Assembly (NCBI RefSeq): GCF_029839275.1
Contig: NZ_JAOCAH010000001.1
Span: forward strand, 372,001-436,000
Length of the DNA: 64,000 nt
From: Pseudomonas sp. GD03944
GTDB taxonomy: Bacteria; Pseudomonadota; Gammaproteobacteria; Pseudomonadales; Pseudomonadaceae
Direction of reading: 5' to 3'
Position 1 is the stretch's first letter. Each line of letters opens with the position of its first letter. A program made the position numbers and the translations under genes. Of the stretch, positions 41,391 through 50,212 are shown piece by piece. A model generated the notes under the pieces. The model saw only the letters and a list, made by a program, of their open reading frames with translations. It was not told the DNA's origin and searched no databases.

Positions 41391-41449
41391 GGGCTTGTAC
41401 CCGTACAAGCCCCTGGAAAGCAGAAAGGCCGGTCAGTGACCGGCCTTTC
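41391..41449. terminator. Two consecutive hairpins between the methyltransferase gene and comEA
   Basis: First, GGGCTTGTAC-CC-GTACAAGCCC (41391-41412). Then AAAGGCCGGTC-AGT-GACCGGCCTTT (41424-41448), flanked by T-rich sequence on both strands, a good bidirectional terminator for the convergent genes. Confidence 0.75.
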
Positions 41450-41454
41450 GTTTG

Positions 41455-41775
41455 TCAGTTGACGCTCAACTTGCTGCGGTTGCGCTCCAGGATCGCCTCG
41501 CCGATCCCCTTCACCTCCAGCAGCTCATCCACCGAGGTGAAGTTACCGTTGGCCTCGCGGTAGTCGACGATAGCCTTGGCTTTCGCCGCCCCGACGCCAT
41601 TCAGCTCGCGGTCCAGGGTCGCCACGTCGGCGGTGTTCAGATTGACCATGGTCACGCTGACAGCCGATGGCGTTTCGCTGGTGGGCGCAGTGCCCTGCCC
41701 GGTTTGCGCCGAGACGGCCAGGGAGGTGCCGACCAGGCAGGCGAACAACAGGGTGCGGAGAGTGTGCTTTCGCAT
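41455..41775 (-). CDS. comEA: ComEA-like helix-hairpin-helix DNA-binding protein
   Basis: This 106-residue secreted protein has a signal peptide (about 1-23) and a C-terminal helix-hairpin-helix pair (VNLNTADVATLDRELNGVG and LLEVKGIGEAILERN). ComEA proteins bind incoming DNA in the periplasm in transforming bacteria; the short Pseudomonas forms are less well studied. The ATG is at 41775. A promoter with TTGACA-N16-TAGATT lies upstream. Confidence 0.88.
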   Translation of the reverse strand: MRKHTLRTLLFACLVGTSLAVSAQTGQGTAPTSETPSAVSVTMVNLNTADVATLDRELNGVGAAKAKAIVDYREANGNFTSVDELLEVKGIGEAILERNRSKLSVN

Positions 41776-41843
41776 GATTGAACATTCCTTTGTATGAGAG
41801 ATGACGCGACGTGAATGCGGAACATCCATGCGCCGCCTCTATC

Positions 41844-41871
41844 AATCTAGCCACGCTAAAAGTTTTGTCAA
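41844..41871 (-). promoter_or_regulatory. Promoter of comEA
   Basis: Minus strand: TTGACA (41866-41871), 16 bases, TAGATT (41844-41849), about 70 bases before the comEA ATG. Confidence 0.6.
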
Positions 41872-41995
41872 ATAACAGTGCACTCATGATCGATCCACAG
41901 ACTCTATCTCGATCATTCAAAAGATGCATTTCTTCAATCGAATGCCGCGCACTACCCTGAGCCTCACAGATAACAATTCTCATCCGAGGTGCGCC

Positions 41996-42220
41996 ATGCT
42001 CAAGACCCTGACCTTCACCATCATGCACTTCTGCATCGCCTTCGGCGTGACCTACGCCTTGACCGGCAGCGTGGCGGCCAGCGGCCTGGTAGCAGCCATC
42101 GAACCGCTGTGCAACTCGGTCGGCTTCTACTTCCACGAGAAAGTCTGGCAGCGCATCGAGAAGGCCCCGAGCCGCGCCGCCGAGCGTCCGGCCCACGCCT
42201 GGTTGCACCACCAGGCGTAA
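41996..42220 (+). CDS. DUF2061 small membrane protein
   Basis: This 74-residue protein has two hydrophobic helices (about 2-20 and 24-42) with the DUF2061 features TFTIMHFCIAFGVTYALTGS and EPLCNSVGFYFHEKVW. The function is unknown. The ATG at 41996 follows a CGAGGTGCGCC ribosome site. Single gene, divergent from comEA. Confidence 0.8.
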   Translation: MLKTLTFTIMHFCIAFGVTYALTGSVAASGLVAAIEPLCNSVGFYFHEKVWQRIEKAPSRAAERPAHAWLHHQA

Positions 42221-42328
42221 CCGCCGCAGCCGATCAATTCACCTCGCCACCTCTTTATCGAAGGGGGCTATCCCGCCCCCTTGAGCAATCCGCTAAGATG
42301 CCCGGCTTTGCCACCATGCGCGCCGATC

Positions 42329-43882
42329 ATGCCAGCTACCGTCCGCTTTCCTGCCGTCAGCTACCTCATTGCCTGCTGTTTCGCCCTGCTTGCTCTGGCA
42401 GGCCTGTGGTACGGCATCGGCCGTCCCGTGGAGCTCGCCGATGCGGCGACGCCCACCCATAAACTGCAGTGCGCCTCGTACACCCCGTTCGACAAGGACC
42501 AGTCGCCGTTCGACCAGCCCCTGGCGATTCGCCCGGAGCGCATGGACGCCGACCTGGCCTTGCTGTCCCAGCGCTTCGAATGCCTTCGCACCTATTCGGT
42601 GACCGGTCTGGAAGAACTGCCGAACCTGGCGCGCAAGTACGGGCTGAAGTTGATCGTTGGCGCCTGGGTCAGCCGCAACCCGCAGGACACGGCCATCGAG
42701 ATCGAAGGGCTGATCAAAATGGCTAACCGCCATCCCGACATCATCAAGGCGGTGATCGTCGGCAACGAAGCGCTGCTGCGCAAAGAGGTCACTCCGGGCC
42801 AACTGATTACCCTGATCGAGCAGGTCAAGGCGAACATCGCGCAACCCGTCACCTACGCGGACGTCTGGGAATTCTGGATCAAGCACCCGGAAGTCGGCCC
42901 TGCCGTGGATTTCGTCACCATCCACCTGTTGCCGTACTGGGAAGACAACCCCGCCGGTATCGACACCGCCCTGCACGAAGTAGCCGAGGTTCGCCAGGTA
43001 TTCGGCAAGACCTTCGCGCCCAAGGACATCCTGATCGGCGAGACCGGCTGGCCGAGCGAAGGCCGCCAGCGTGAAACCGCCGTGCCGAGCCTGGTCAACC
43101 AGGCGAAGTTCGTGCGCGGCTTCGTCGCCATGGCGGAGCAGAACGGCTGGAACTACAACCTGATCGAGGCCTTCGACCAGCCCTGGAAACGCGCCAGCGA
43201 AGGCGCGGTGGGCGGTTACTGGGGGCTGTTCGATGCCGACCGCCAGGACAAGTCGATCCTGGCCGGTTCCGTTTCCAACCTGCCGCACTGGCCCCTCTGG
43301 CTCGGCCTGAGCCTACTGCCGTTCGCCATGACCCTGCTGCTCGCCGGGCGCCCGCACTCCACCCGCGCCGCCTGGCTGCTGCCGGCCCTCGGCGCCGTGG
43401 GGGCAGCGAGCATCATGCTGTGGGCCGAACTGGCCTGGGTGACGAGCCGTTACCTGGGTGAATGGCTGTGGGCAGCGGCTCTGCTGGGCTTGAACCTGAT
43501 CGTGCTGGCCCATGGCGCCCTGATGCTGTCCGAGCGCAATGGCTGGCGTGCAGGGCTGTTCGAGTGGCTGGACCGCCGTGGCGCGTGGTGGCTGGCGGCA
43601 GCCGGCTTCGCGGGTGCGGTGATGATGCTGGCACTGGTGATGGACGCTCGCTACCGCAGCTTCCCCAGTGCCGCCCTGCTGTTGCCGGCGCTGGTCTATG
43701 CGTGCCGCCCGCCGTACGGGCTGCGCCGCGAGGTCGCCCTGCTGGCCCTGCTGATCGGCGCCGGCATCGCACCGCAGCTGTTCGAGGAAACCCTGGATAA
43801 CCTGCAAGCCATCGGCTGGGCGCTGGTCAGTGCCCTGCTGGTGGCCGCCCTGTGGCGCAGCCTGCGCCGCCGGGCCGCCTGA
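42329..43882 (+). CDS. Membrane-anchored GH17 family protein (beta-glucan enzyme)
   Basis: This 517-residue protein has an N-terminal membrane helix, a periplasmic glycoside hydrolase 17 domain (about 45-310) with acid/base E147 (VGNEALL) and nucleophile E238 (GETGWPSE), and a C-terminal region of about six to eight helices (320-515). Pseudomonas homologues are often named beta-(1-6)-glucan synthase; GH17 enzymes act on beta-1,3-glucans by hydrolysis or transglycosylation. A role in periplasmic or exopolysaccharide glucan remodelling is inferred. The ATG at 42329 is preferred over an upstream TTG. Confidence 0.85.
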   Translation: MPATVRFPAVSYLIACCFALLALAGLWYGIGRPVELADAATPTHKLQCASYTPFDKDQSPFDQPLAIRPERMDADLALLSQRFECLRTYSVTGLEELPNLARKYGLKLIVGAWVSRNPQDTAIEIEGLIKMANRHPDIIKAVIVGNEALLRKEVTPGQLITLIEQVKANIAQPVTYADVWEFWIKHPEVGPAVDFVTIHLLPYWEDNPAGIDTALHEVAEVRQVFGKTFAPKDILIGETGWPSEGRQRETAVPSLVNQAKFVRGFVAMAEQNGWNYNLIEAFDQPWKRASEGAVGGYWGLFDADRQDKSILAGSVSNLPHWPLWLGLSLLPFAMTLLLAGRPHSTRAAWLLPALGAVGAASIMLWAELAWVTSRYLGEWLWAAALLGLNLIVLAHGALMLSERNGWRAGLFEWLDRRGAWWLAAAGFAGAVMMLALVMDARYRSFPSAALLLPALVYACRPPYGLRREVALLALLIGAGIAPQLFEETLDNLQAIGWALVSALLVAALWRSLRRRAA

Positions 43883-43891
43883 TTCCCAGGC

Positions 43892-44266
43892 TCAGACAGC
43901 CGCAGGACGCGGCGCGCGCACCAGACGCAACAGTGCCAGCACGATGGCGAAGACCGCCAGGCTGGCGCTGTACAGAATCAGCGCCGGCAAGCCAAGCAGC
44001 AGGCCGGGAACGGCCAGCCGGACGCCCCAGGTCCCTGGCAGCACGAAGGCCACCAGCGCACACAGCAGCGCGCCCCAGGCGATCACCCGGTGGTGGATCA
44101 ACCAGCCCATCTGGCCTCGGATCTCACACGCCAGCACATCCGGGGTATCGGCGCAGATGCCGACCCACTGCGCCCCTTCCATCAGGCCATAGCGCAGCGC
44201 ATAGCTGCCAACCACGCAAAGCACGGCGGCAACCGCCAACAGAATCCAGGGCAAAGGGCGAGACAT
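43892..44266 (-). CDS. Hypothetical membrane protein
   Basis: I do not recognise this 124-residue protein. It has four predicted transmembrane helices (about 5-25, 58-76, 78-92, 95-115). A pair of cysteines in ICADTPDVLACEIRG falls in the first outside loop and may form a disulfide. The start is ATG at 44266. It is convergent with the GH17 gene, 9 bases apart. Confidence 0.7.
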   Translation of the reverse strand: MSRPLPWILLAVAAVLCVVGSYALRYGLMEGAQWVGICADTPDVLACEIRGQMGWLIHHRVIAWGALLCALVAFVLPGTWGVRLAVPGLLLGLPALILYSASLAVFAIVLALLRLVRAPRPAAV

Positions 44267-44574
44267 GCGACACTCCGGCATGATGAACGGCGCCCAGAAT
44301 AATCTTCACCACGGCGGATGCAAGCCCTTGTGAGGGCTCGGGCGCTTGCCATCGGCCCAACTGCCAGCGGTTCTCTCACCAGCGGCTGGCAAGCCGCCGA
44401 CGTTCGCCCACCTCAAGAACAGCGAACAGACGCCAAGGTGTAGGATCCATAGCCCTTGGGCGGCTTGCGAAACACCATCCGGCAAAAAATTTATACCGGC
44501 AGGCACTTGGTTATCATCACGCGGTCATAGATGATCTGTTCATTAAGCACGTTCTCTTCTAAAGGGACTTAGCC
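44267..44574. other. 308-base intergenic region
   Basis: No gene is apparent. It contains a TGCCAGC/GCTGGCA inverted repeat (44362-44391) and an AT-rich patch with CAAAAAATTTATACC near 44481-44497 that may hold a promoter for the downstream hydrolase-MlaA pair. An AAAGGGA ribosome site precedes the ATG at 44575. Confidence 0.5.
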
Positions 44575-45873
44575 ATGTCGTTGTTCCCTCGCCTTGCTGT
44601 GTTCATTGGCGGTCTGATTCTCGGTGCGCCTCTCTGGGCCGCGGATATCGATGCCCAGACCTACGGCTACCCGCTGACCAATCCCTTCGAAGCCACCATC
44701 GCCACCACGCCGCCCGAGCTGCGCCCGCAGGTGCCGGCGGACGCCGATATCCGGCAGAACGATTACCAGCTCAAGCTGCGCCCCGAGCGCGAGTTCCAGC
44801 TGCCGGACAACTTCTGGCCGGTGACCAAGCTGCGCTACCGCCTGGCCGAGCAGGACGGCGCGGCGCCGCTGATCTTCATCATCGCCGGCACCGGCGCGCA
44901 CTACGGCAGCACCACGGCCGAATACCTGAAAAAGCTGTTCTACGGCGCGGGCTACCACGTGGTGCAGCTGTCGTCCCCCAGCAGCTACGACTTCATGGCC
45001 TCGGCCTCGCGCTACGCCACCCCGGGCATCAGCAGCGACGACGCCGATGACCTGTACCGGGTGATGCAGGCGGTGCGTGCGCAGCACCCGCGCCTGGCCG
45101 TCACCGAGTTCCACCTGACCGGCTACAGCCTGGGCGCCCTGCATGCCGCGTTCGTCAGCCAGCTGGACGAAACCCGCCGCAGCTTCAACTTCAAGCGGGT
45201 GCTGCTGCTCAACCCGCCGGTCAACCTGTACACCTCGATCACCAACCTCGACCGCCTGGTGCAGACCCGGGTCAAGGGCATCGACAACAGCACCACGTTC
45301 TACGAGCTGGTGCTGGCCAAGCTGACGCGCTACTTCCAGGACAAGGGCTACGTCGACATCAACGACGCCATGCTCTACGACTTCCAGCAGTCCAAGGAAC
45401 ACCTCACGGACGAACAGCTGGCCATGCTGATCGGCACGGCGTTCCGCTTTTCCTCGGCCGACATCGCCTTCACCTCCGACCTGATCAACCGCCGCGGCCT
45501 GATCACCCCGGTGGAGCACCCGATCACCGAGGGCACCAGCCTCACGCCGTTCTTCCGGCGCGCCCTGCAGTGCGACTTCGACTGCTACATCACCGAGCAG
45601 CTGATTCCGATGTGGCGTGCGCGCTACGACGGCGGCAGCGTCAGCCAGCTGATCAACCAGGTCAGCCTGTACGCCCTCGAGGACTACCTGAAGAACAGCA
45701 GCAAGATCGCCATCATGCACAACGCCGACGACGTCATCCTCGGCCCCGGTGACCTGGGTTTCCTGCGCCGTACCGTGGGCGATCGCCTGACCGTCTACCC
45801 GCTCGGCGGGCACTGCGGCAACCTCAATTACCGCGTCAACAGCGACGCCATGCTGGAGTTCTTCCGTGGCTAA
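44575..45873 (+). CDS. Periplasmic alpha/beta hydrolase coupled to MlaA
   Basis: This 432-residue protein has a signal peptide (about 1-22) and an alpha/beta-hydrolase-like core: nucleophile S185 in GYSLG, acid D385 or D386 in NADDVILG and H413 in GGHCGN. Such genes are sometimes mislabelled as protein kinases. Its stop overlaps the MlaA gene start by 8 bases, so the two proteins are made together. A periplasmic phospholipase or acyltransferase acting on lipids handled by MlaA is my inference. Confidence 0.75.
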   Translation: MSLFPRLAVFIGGLILGAPLWAADIDAQTYGYPLTNPFEATIATTPPELRPQVPADADIRQNDYQLKLRPEREFQLPDNFWPVTKLRYRLAEQDGAAPLIFIIAGTGAHYGSTTAEYLKKLFYGAGYHVVQLSSPSSYDFMASASRYATPGISSDDADDLYRVMQAVRAQHPRLAVTEFHLTGYSLGALHAAFVSQLDETRRSFNFKRVLLLNPPVNLYTSITNLDRLVQTRVKGIDNSTTFYELVLAKLTRYFQDKGYVDINDAMLYDFQQSKEHLTDEQLAMLIGTAFRFSSADIAFTSDLINRRGLITPVEHPITEGTSLTPFFRRALQCDFDCYITEQLIPMWRARYDGGSVSQLINQVSLYALEDYLKNSSKIAIMHNADDVILGPGDLGFLRRTVGDRLTVYPLGGHCGNLNYRVNSDAMLEFFRG

Positions 45874-46639
45874 GACCTTCAACCGCATCGCGCTGCTGAG
45901 CCTGCTGTTCGCCGCCGGCCTGGCCCAGGCGCAACCCGTCGACGACGATGGCTTCAAGCAACCCCTGCAGAACCTGCAGTTCAACCCGGGCCTGGATCAG
46001 CGCGAATTCGAGCGCTCGACCCTCAGCGCGCTGGAGGTGCACGACCCGCTGGAGTCCTGGAACCGCCGCGTGTACCACTTCAACTACCGTTTCGATGAGT
46101 GGGTGTTCCTGCCGGTGGTCGATGGCTACCGCTACGTCACCCCGACGCTGGTGCAGACTGGCGTCAGCAACTTCTTCAGCAACCTCGGTGACGTCCCGAA
46201 CCTGCTCAACAGCCTGCTGCAGCTCAAGGGCAAGCGATCGTTGGAAACCACCGCTCGCCTGCTGCTCAACACCACCATCGGTGTGGCGGGCCTGTGGGAC
46301 CCGGCCACCCGCATGGGCCTGCCTCGGCAGCGGGAAGATTTCGGCCAGACCCTGGGCTTCTACGGCGTACCCAGCGGCCCCTACCTGATGCTGCCCCTGC
46401 TCGGCCCGTCCAACCTGCGTGACACCGGCGGGCTGGTGGTGGACTTCAGCGCCGAAAGCGCGATCAACTTCCTCAACGTGGCGGAAGCCAGCAGCAACCA
46501 CCCCGAAATCACCCTGCTACGGGTGGTGGATCAGCGCTCGACTACCAATTTCCGCTACGGCCAGCTCAACTCGCCGTTCGAGTACGAGAAAATACGCTAC
46601 TTCTATACCGAGTCGCGCAAGCTGCAGATCGCGGAGTAA
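45866..46639 (+). CDS. mlaA: MlaA/VacJ family protein without lipobox
   Basis: MlaA removes phospholipids from the outer leaflet of the outer membrane and passes them to MlaC. This 257-residue homologue has family motifs DPLESWNRRVYHFNY, EDFGQTLGFYGVPSGPYLMLP and GPSNLRD. Unlike the usual lipoprotein, its signal peptide (MAKTFNRIALLSLLFAAGLA) has no Cys; it ends AQAQ and should be cut by signal peptidase I. The start is a GTG at 45866 inside the upstream gene. MlaB-F genes are not nearby. Confidence 0.88.
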   Translation: MAKTFNRIALLSLLFAAGLAQAQPVDDDGFKQPLQNLQFNPGLDQREFERSTLSALEVHDPLESWNRRVYHFNYRFDEWVFLPVVDGYRYVTPTLVQTGVSNFFSNLGDVPNLLNSLLQLKGKRSLETTARLLLNTTIGVAGLWDPATRMGLPRQREDFGQTLGFYGVPSGPYLMLPLLGPSNLRDTGGLVVDFSAESAINFLNVAEASSNHPEITLLRVVDQRSTTNFRYGQLNSPFEYEKIRYFYTESRKLQIAE

Positions 46640-46753
46640 GCCCGAGCACGCCTGAAACAAATCGATTTAATCGATAGGAATCAGGCGAATTTCGCACCCA
46701 ACGATCTGTTTGATCCACGTAGCATGGGCACCACATGATCAATGAGGTGTCCC

Positions 46754-47608
46754 ATGCAATCACCACGTCGCGTACTCGCCATCCAACCCGGCCAGCCGGC
46801 CTCCGACGGTGCGGGCGTTCGCCTGAACCGGGTGATCGGTGGCGCCGGCATCGAGCGCTTCGATCCGTTCCTGATGCTCGATGAATTCGCCTCGGAAAAC
46901 CCGGACGACTACATCGCCGGCTTTCCGCCCCATCCGCACCGCGGTTTCGAAACCATCACCTACATGCTCGAAGGCCGCATGCGTCACGAAGACCACCTGG
47001 GCAACGTCGGCCTGCTCGGCAGCGGCGGTGTGCAGTGGATGACCGCCGCACGGGGCATCATTCACAGCGAGATGCCGGAGCAGGAAAGCGGTGCCATGCG
47101 TGGCTTCCAGATCTGGCTCAACCTGCCAGGCAAGGACAAACTGGGCGAACCGGGCTACCGCGACATTCCGGCCAGTGAAATCCCCCGCCTGACCACCGAC
47201 CAGGGCGTCGAGGTGGTGGTGATCGCCGGGCAGTTCGACGACGGTCAGGTGCAGCAGGCCGGCGTGGTGCAGCGCCCGCATACCGAGCCCCAGCTCTTCG
47301 ACCTGCGCCTACCGGCCGGCGCGCAGATCAGCCCGCACCTGCGCGATGGCCAGCGGGTGATGCTGTATGTCTACGAAGGCACGCTGGAACTGGCGGGCAG
47401 CAGCCCTCAGAGCGTCGGGGCCGGGCGACTGGTGCGCCTGTCGGATGAAGGCCTGCTGCAATTGAGCAGCGCCAAGGGGGCGAAGGTGTTGTTGCTGGGC
47501 GGGACGCCGCTGGGCGAACCCATCGTGCAGTACGGCCCGTTCGTGATGAACTCGCGGGAAGAGATCGAACAGGCCCTGCGGGACTTCCGCGACGGGGTGC
47601 TGGCGTGA
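46754..47608 (+). CDS. Pirin family protein
   Basis: This 284-residue bicupin has the metal ligands H60, H62, H104 and E106 (HPHRGFET and IIHSEMPE) in its N-terminal pirin domain and a C-terminal pirin_C domain. Bacterial pirins include quercetin 2,3-dioxygenase-like enzymes and regulators; the function here is unknown. ATG at 46754 with a GAGGTG ribosome site. Convergent with the ccm-linked lipoprotein gene. Confidence 0.9.
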   Translation: MQSPRRVLAIQPGQPASDGAGVRLNRVIGGAGIERFDPFLMLDEFASENPDDYIAGFPPHPHRGFETITYMLEGRMRHEDHLGNVGLLGSGGVQWMTAARGIIHSEMPEQESGAMRGFQIWLNLPGKDKLGEPGYRDIPASEIPRLTTDQGVEVVVIAGQFDDGQVQQAGVVQRPHTEPQLFDLRLPAGAQISPHLRDGQRVMLYVYEGTLELAGSSPQSVGAGRLVRLSDEGLLQLSSAKGAKVLLLGGTPLGEPIVQYGPFVMNSREEIEQALRDFRDGVLA

Positions 47609-47635
47609 AGCCCCGGGAGGGTTCGCGCCCTCCCC

Positions 47636-47956
47636 TTACTGCGCGTACTGGCGGTACAGGCCGGGCGGGATACCGCTGCTGTCGGTCGGCTGCCACGGAC
47701 CATTGGGGTTGGTGGCCCAGCTCCAGCCCTTGTTCCACCGGTAGTAGGTGCGTTCGCGGTAGAACAGGTCGCGCTCGCTGCTGATCACGTAGACGCCCAG
47801 GCTGGCGTCCCAGTGGCTTTGCACGCCGGGTGGTGGTGCGAAGCGCGGATGGGACTTGGTGACGGGCACATCCTTGATCGGCGCGGTGGTCGGGGTGGTA
47901 CAGCCCCCCACGACCATCAGCGCGGTCGCCAGCAACAGCGGCTTCAACGCGTTCAT
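47636..47956 (-). CDS. Small lipoprotein at the end of the ccm operon
   Basis: This 106-residue protein has a lipoprotein signal peptide with lipobox VGGC (C19), then a Tyr/Trp-rich region ([18 protein letters not shown]) typical of a small family of Pseudomonas envelope lipoproteins whose function I do not know. The ATG at 47956 overlaps the ccmI stop (ATGA), so it is the last gene of the ccm transcript. A link to cytochrome maturation is only positional. Confidence 0.75.
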   Translation of the reverse strand: MNALKPLLLATALMVVGGCTTPTTAPIKDVPVTKSHPRFAPPPGVQSHWDASLGVYVISSERDLFYRERTYYRWNKGWSWATNPNGPWQPTDSSGIPPGLYRQYAQ

Positions 47957-49179
47957 TGCCCTTTGACCTCCGCGGTATCGATCACCAGTTGCTGCGCCTC
48001 GCGGGTGCTGCTCGCCAACGGCGCACTGTTGCCTACCCACTCCCCGGCGGTTGCGTCGCCTTTGCGGGAGATGCGTGCCACCAGTTGGACCTGGTCGAAA
48101 CCGGACAGTTTCAGTTGCGGCATCATCGCGTCGCTATCGGACAGGCTGACCTCGGCCGGCAGGTCGGCCACGGTCAGGCGCTTGACCGCCAGCGGCATGG
48201 GCGGGCCGGAGGCCGCACGGGCGAACACGAACACGCTGTCACCGGGCTGGACCTTGTCCTTCAACGCCGGCGCCAGGTACACCTGAACGGTCAGTTGCCC
48301 TTCTGTGGTGGCGGCTTCGGCGGTCGGTGCCTGAGGCGCTGCAGCAGCGGCGTCCGGGTTCACCTGGCTACGGGCGCGGTCGATGCCGCCCTGGATCGCC
48401 TGGCGAGACGGGTCCTGCTCAGGTAATACGGCCACCAGACGCTCCCAGAAACCGATGGCCTCGGCGAAACGACCGTCCTCGTAGGCGGCGATCCCCAGCA
48501 ATCCCAGGCTCGTGGCATCTTCGGGGTCGGCCCGCAGCGCTTCGTCGGTCAGGCCCTGCAGTTGCTCGGTCCATTGTTTGTTGCCACCGAAGTACAGGGC
48601 CTGGGCCCATTGGCCCAGCAACTCGGGCTGACGCCCGGCCAGGGCCACGGCGCGCTCGAAGGCACGGGCGGCATCGCTGGCGCGCTCCTGGGCCATGTAG
48701 GTGCGACCCAGGAAGTACCAGCCTTCGGCCGAATCGGGGTTTTCCTTCAGCGAGGCTTCCAGACGCGCGGTCATCTCTTCGATGCTCTTGGGCTGCTGGA
48801 CGAAGGAACGAACCTGCTCGACCTCTTCGATGGCGCCCCAGTGCAGGTACAAGGCACAGCCCAGCAGCGGCACCAGGATGGCCGAGAACAGCGGAATCTT
48901 CCCGCCCAGCACGCCCACGCCAACCTGGCGCTGCGTGCCTTCGGTGTCGGCCAGCAGTTCGCGGGCGGCTTCGTCGCGGCCCGCCTGGGCCTGCTCGTCG
49001 GTGAGGGTGCCGGCCTCGCGCTGGGCTTCCAGCTCGCGCAGGCGCTCCTGGTACAGCGTCACGTTGAGGGCGGTACGGTCTTCTTCAGCCTGGGCCTTGC
49101 GCCCACGGAGCACGGGGATCAGCAGAAAAGCCAGGGCGACCAGCAACAGCAGGCCGGCGGACAACCAGAAATCGATCAT
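47953..49179 (-). CDS. ccmI: Cytochrome c maturation protein CcmI (CycH)
   Basis: CcmI is the apocytochrome chaperone of the heme-lyase complex. The 408-residue protein has an N-terminal membrane segment, a second helix near 95-113, a TPR region (about 130-290) and a C-terminal periplasmic domain. It overlaps the ccmH stop by one base and the downstream lipoprotein gene by four. Confidence 0.93.
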   Translation of the reverse strand: MIDFWLSAGLLLLVALAFLLIPVLRGRKAQAEEDRTALNVTLYQERLRELEAQREAGTLTDEQAQAGRDEAARELLADTEGTQRQVGVGVLGGKIPLFSAILVPLLGCALYLHWGAIEEVEQVRSFVQQPKSIEEMTARLEASLKENPDSAEGWYFLGRTYMAQERASDAARAFERAVALAGRQPELLGQWAQALYFGGNKQWTEQLQGLTDEALRADPEDATSLGLLGIAAYEDGRFAEAIGFWERLVAVLPEQDPSRQAIQGGIDRARSQVNPDAAAAAPQAPTAEAATTEGQLTVQVYLAPALKDKVQPGDSVFVFARAASGPPMPLAVKRLTVADLPAEVSLSDSDAMMPQLKLSGFDQVQLVARISRKGDATAGEWVGNSAPLASSTREAQQLVIDTAEVKGQ

Positions 49180-49676
49180 CAGTCTTTCTTATCCTGAGGC
49201 GTTTGAGGGGTAGACGGCTGACTGAGCAGCGCATTCAGGCGCTCCTGCTCGTCGTCCGACAGGCCCGGGGCGACGCTGGCCTTCTGGCCACGGCGACGCA
49301 GGACGATGAAACCGAGCAGCACGAAGCCACCGCCCAGCAGCACGGCCGGGCCGTACCACAGCAGCATGGTGCGGGGGGTGACCGGCGGCTTGTAGAGCAC
49401 GAAGTCGCCGTAGCGGGCCACCAGGAAATCGATGATCTGCTGGTTGTCCTTGCCCTCTTCCAGCATGCGGTAGATTTCCGCCCGCAGGTCCATGGCGATC
49501 GGCGCATCCGAGTCAGCGATGTTCTGGTTCTGGCACTTCGGGCAACGCAGCTCTTCGATCAGGTTGCGGTAGCGTTCGCGCTCGGCCTGGGTGGCGAATT
49601 CATAGGTATCGATGGCGGCCTGGGCAGTGCCGACCACGGCCAGCCCCAGCAGCGCAGCGGCGAGCCAGCGTTTCAT
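49179..49676 (-). CDS. ccmH: Cytochrome c maturation protein CcmH (CycL)
   Basis: CcmH is a thiol reductase that acts on apocytochrome c. The 165-residue protein has a signal peptide, the active-site motif LRCPKCQNQ (C45 and C48), a transmembrane helix (about 100-125) and an acidic tail. It overlaps ccmG by four bases. Complete and typical. Confidence 0.95.
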   Translation of the reverse strand: MKRWLAAALLGLAVVGTAQAAIDTYEFATQAERERYRNLIEELRCPKCQNQNIADSDAPIAMDLRAEIYRMLEEGKDNQQIIDFLVARYGDFVLYKPPVTPRTMLLWYGPAVLLGGGFVLLGFIVLRRRGQKASVAPGLSDDEQERLNALLSQPSTPQTPQDKKD

Positions 49677-50212
49677 TGCGCGCCCTCGTCGACCAGTTCG
49701 CTGTAGATCGGCGCCAGTTGCTCGCGCCAGACGCGTTCATCGATGGTGCCCACGTACTTGTGGCGGATGATGCCCTTGGCGTCGATGAAGAAGGTCTCCG
49801 GCGCGCCATACACGCCCAGGTCCAGCCCCAGGCTGCCCTTGGCGTCTTCGATGTTGAGCTGATACGGGTTGTGCAGGTCGCGCAGCCACTTCTGTGCCGG
49901 TTCGCGCTCGTCCTTGTAATTGACGCCGTGGATCACCACGCCGGCTTCGGCCAGCTTGTTGAGCACCGGGTGCTCATGGCGGCAGGCCGGGCACCAGGTG
50001 GCCCAGACGTTGACCAGCGCCGGCTTGCCCTTGAGGTCAGCCTCGGTCAGCGTGCGCCCCGGCTCGTCCAGCGACGGCAGGGAGAACGCCGGGAACGGCT
50101 TGCCGATCAGCGCCGAGGGCAGCTCCGACGGATCGAGGAACAGGCCGCGGTAGAGGAACACCGCCACCCCGAGAAAGAGCACCAGGGGCAACAACAGAAT
50201 CAGTCGTCTCAT
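49673..50212 (-). CDS. ccmG: Thiol:disulfide interchange protein CcmG (DsbE)
   Basis: CcmG passes electrons from CcdA/DsbD to CcmH and the apocytochrome. The 179-residue thioredoxin-fold protein has an N-terminal anchor and the active site WCPAC (C74, C77). It overlaps ccmF by four bases. Confidence 0.95.
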   Translation of the reverse strand: MRRLILLLPLVLFLGVAVFLYRGLFLDPSELPSALIGKPFPAFSLPSLDEPGRTLTEADLKGKPALVNVWATWCPACRHEHPVLNKLAEAGVVIHGVNYKDEREPAQKWLRDLHNPYQLNIEDAKGSLGLDLGVYGAPETFFIDAKGIIRHKYVGTIDERVWREQLAPIYSELVDEGAQ

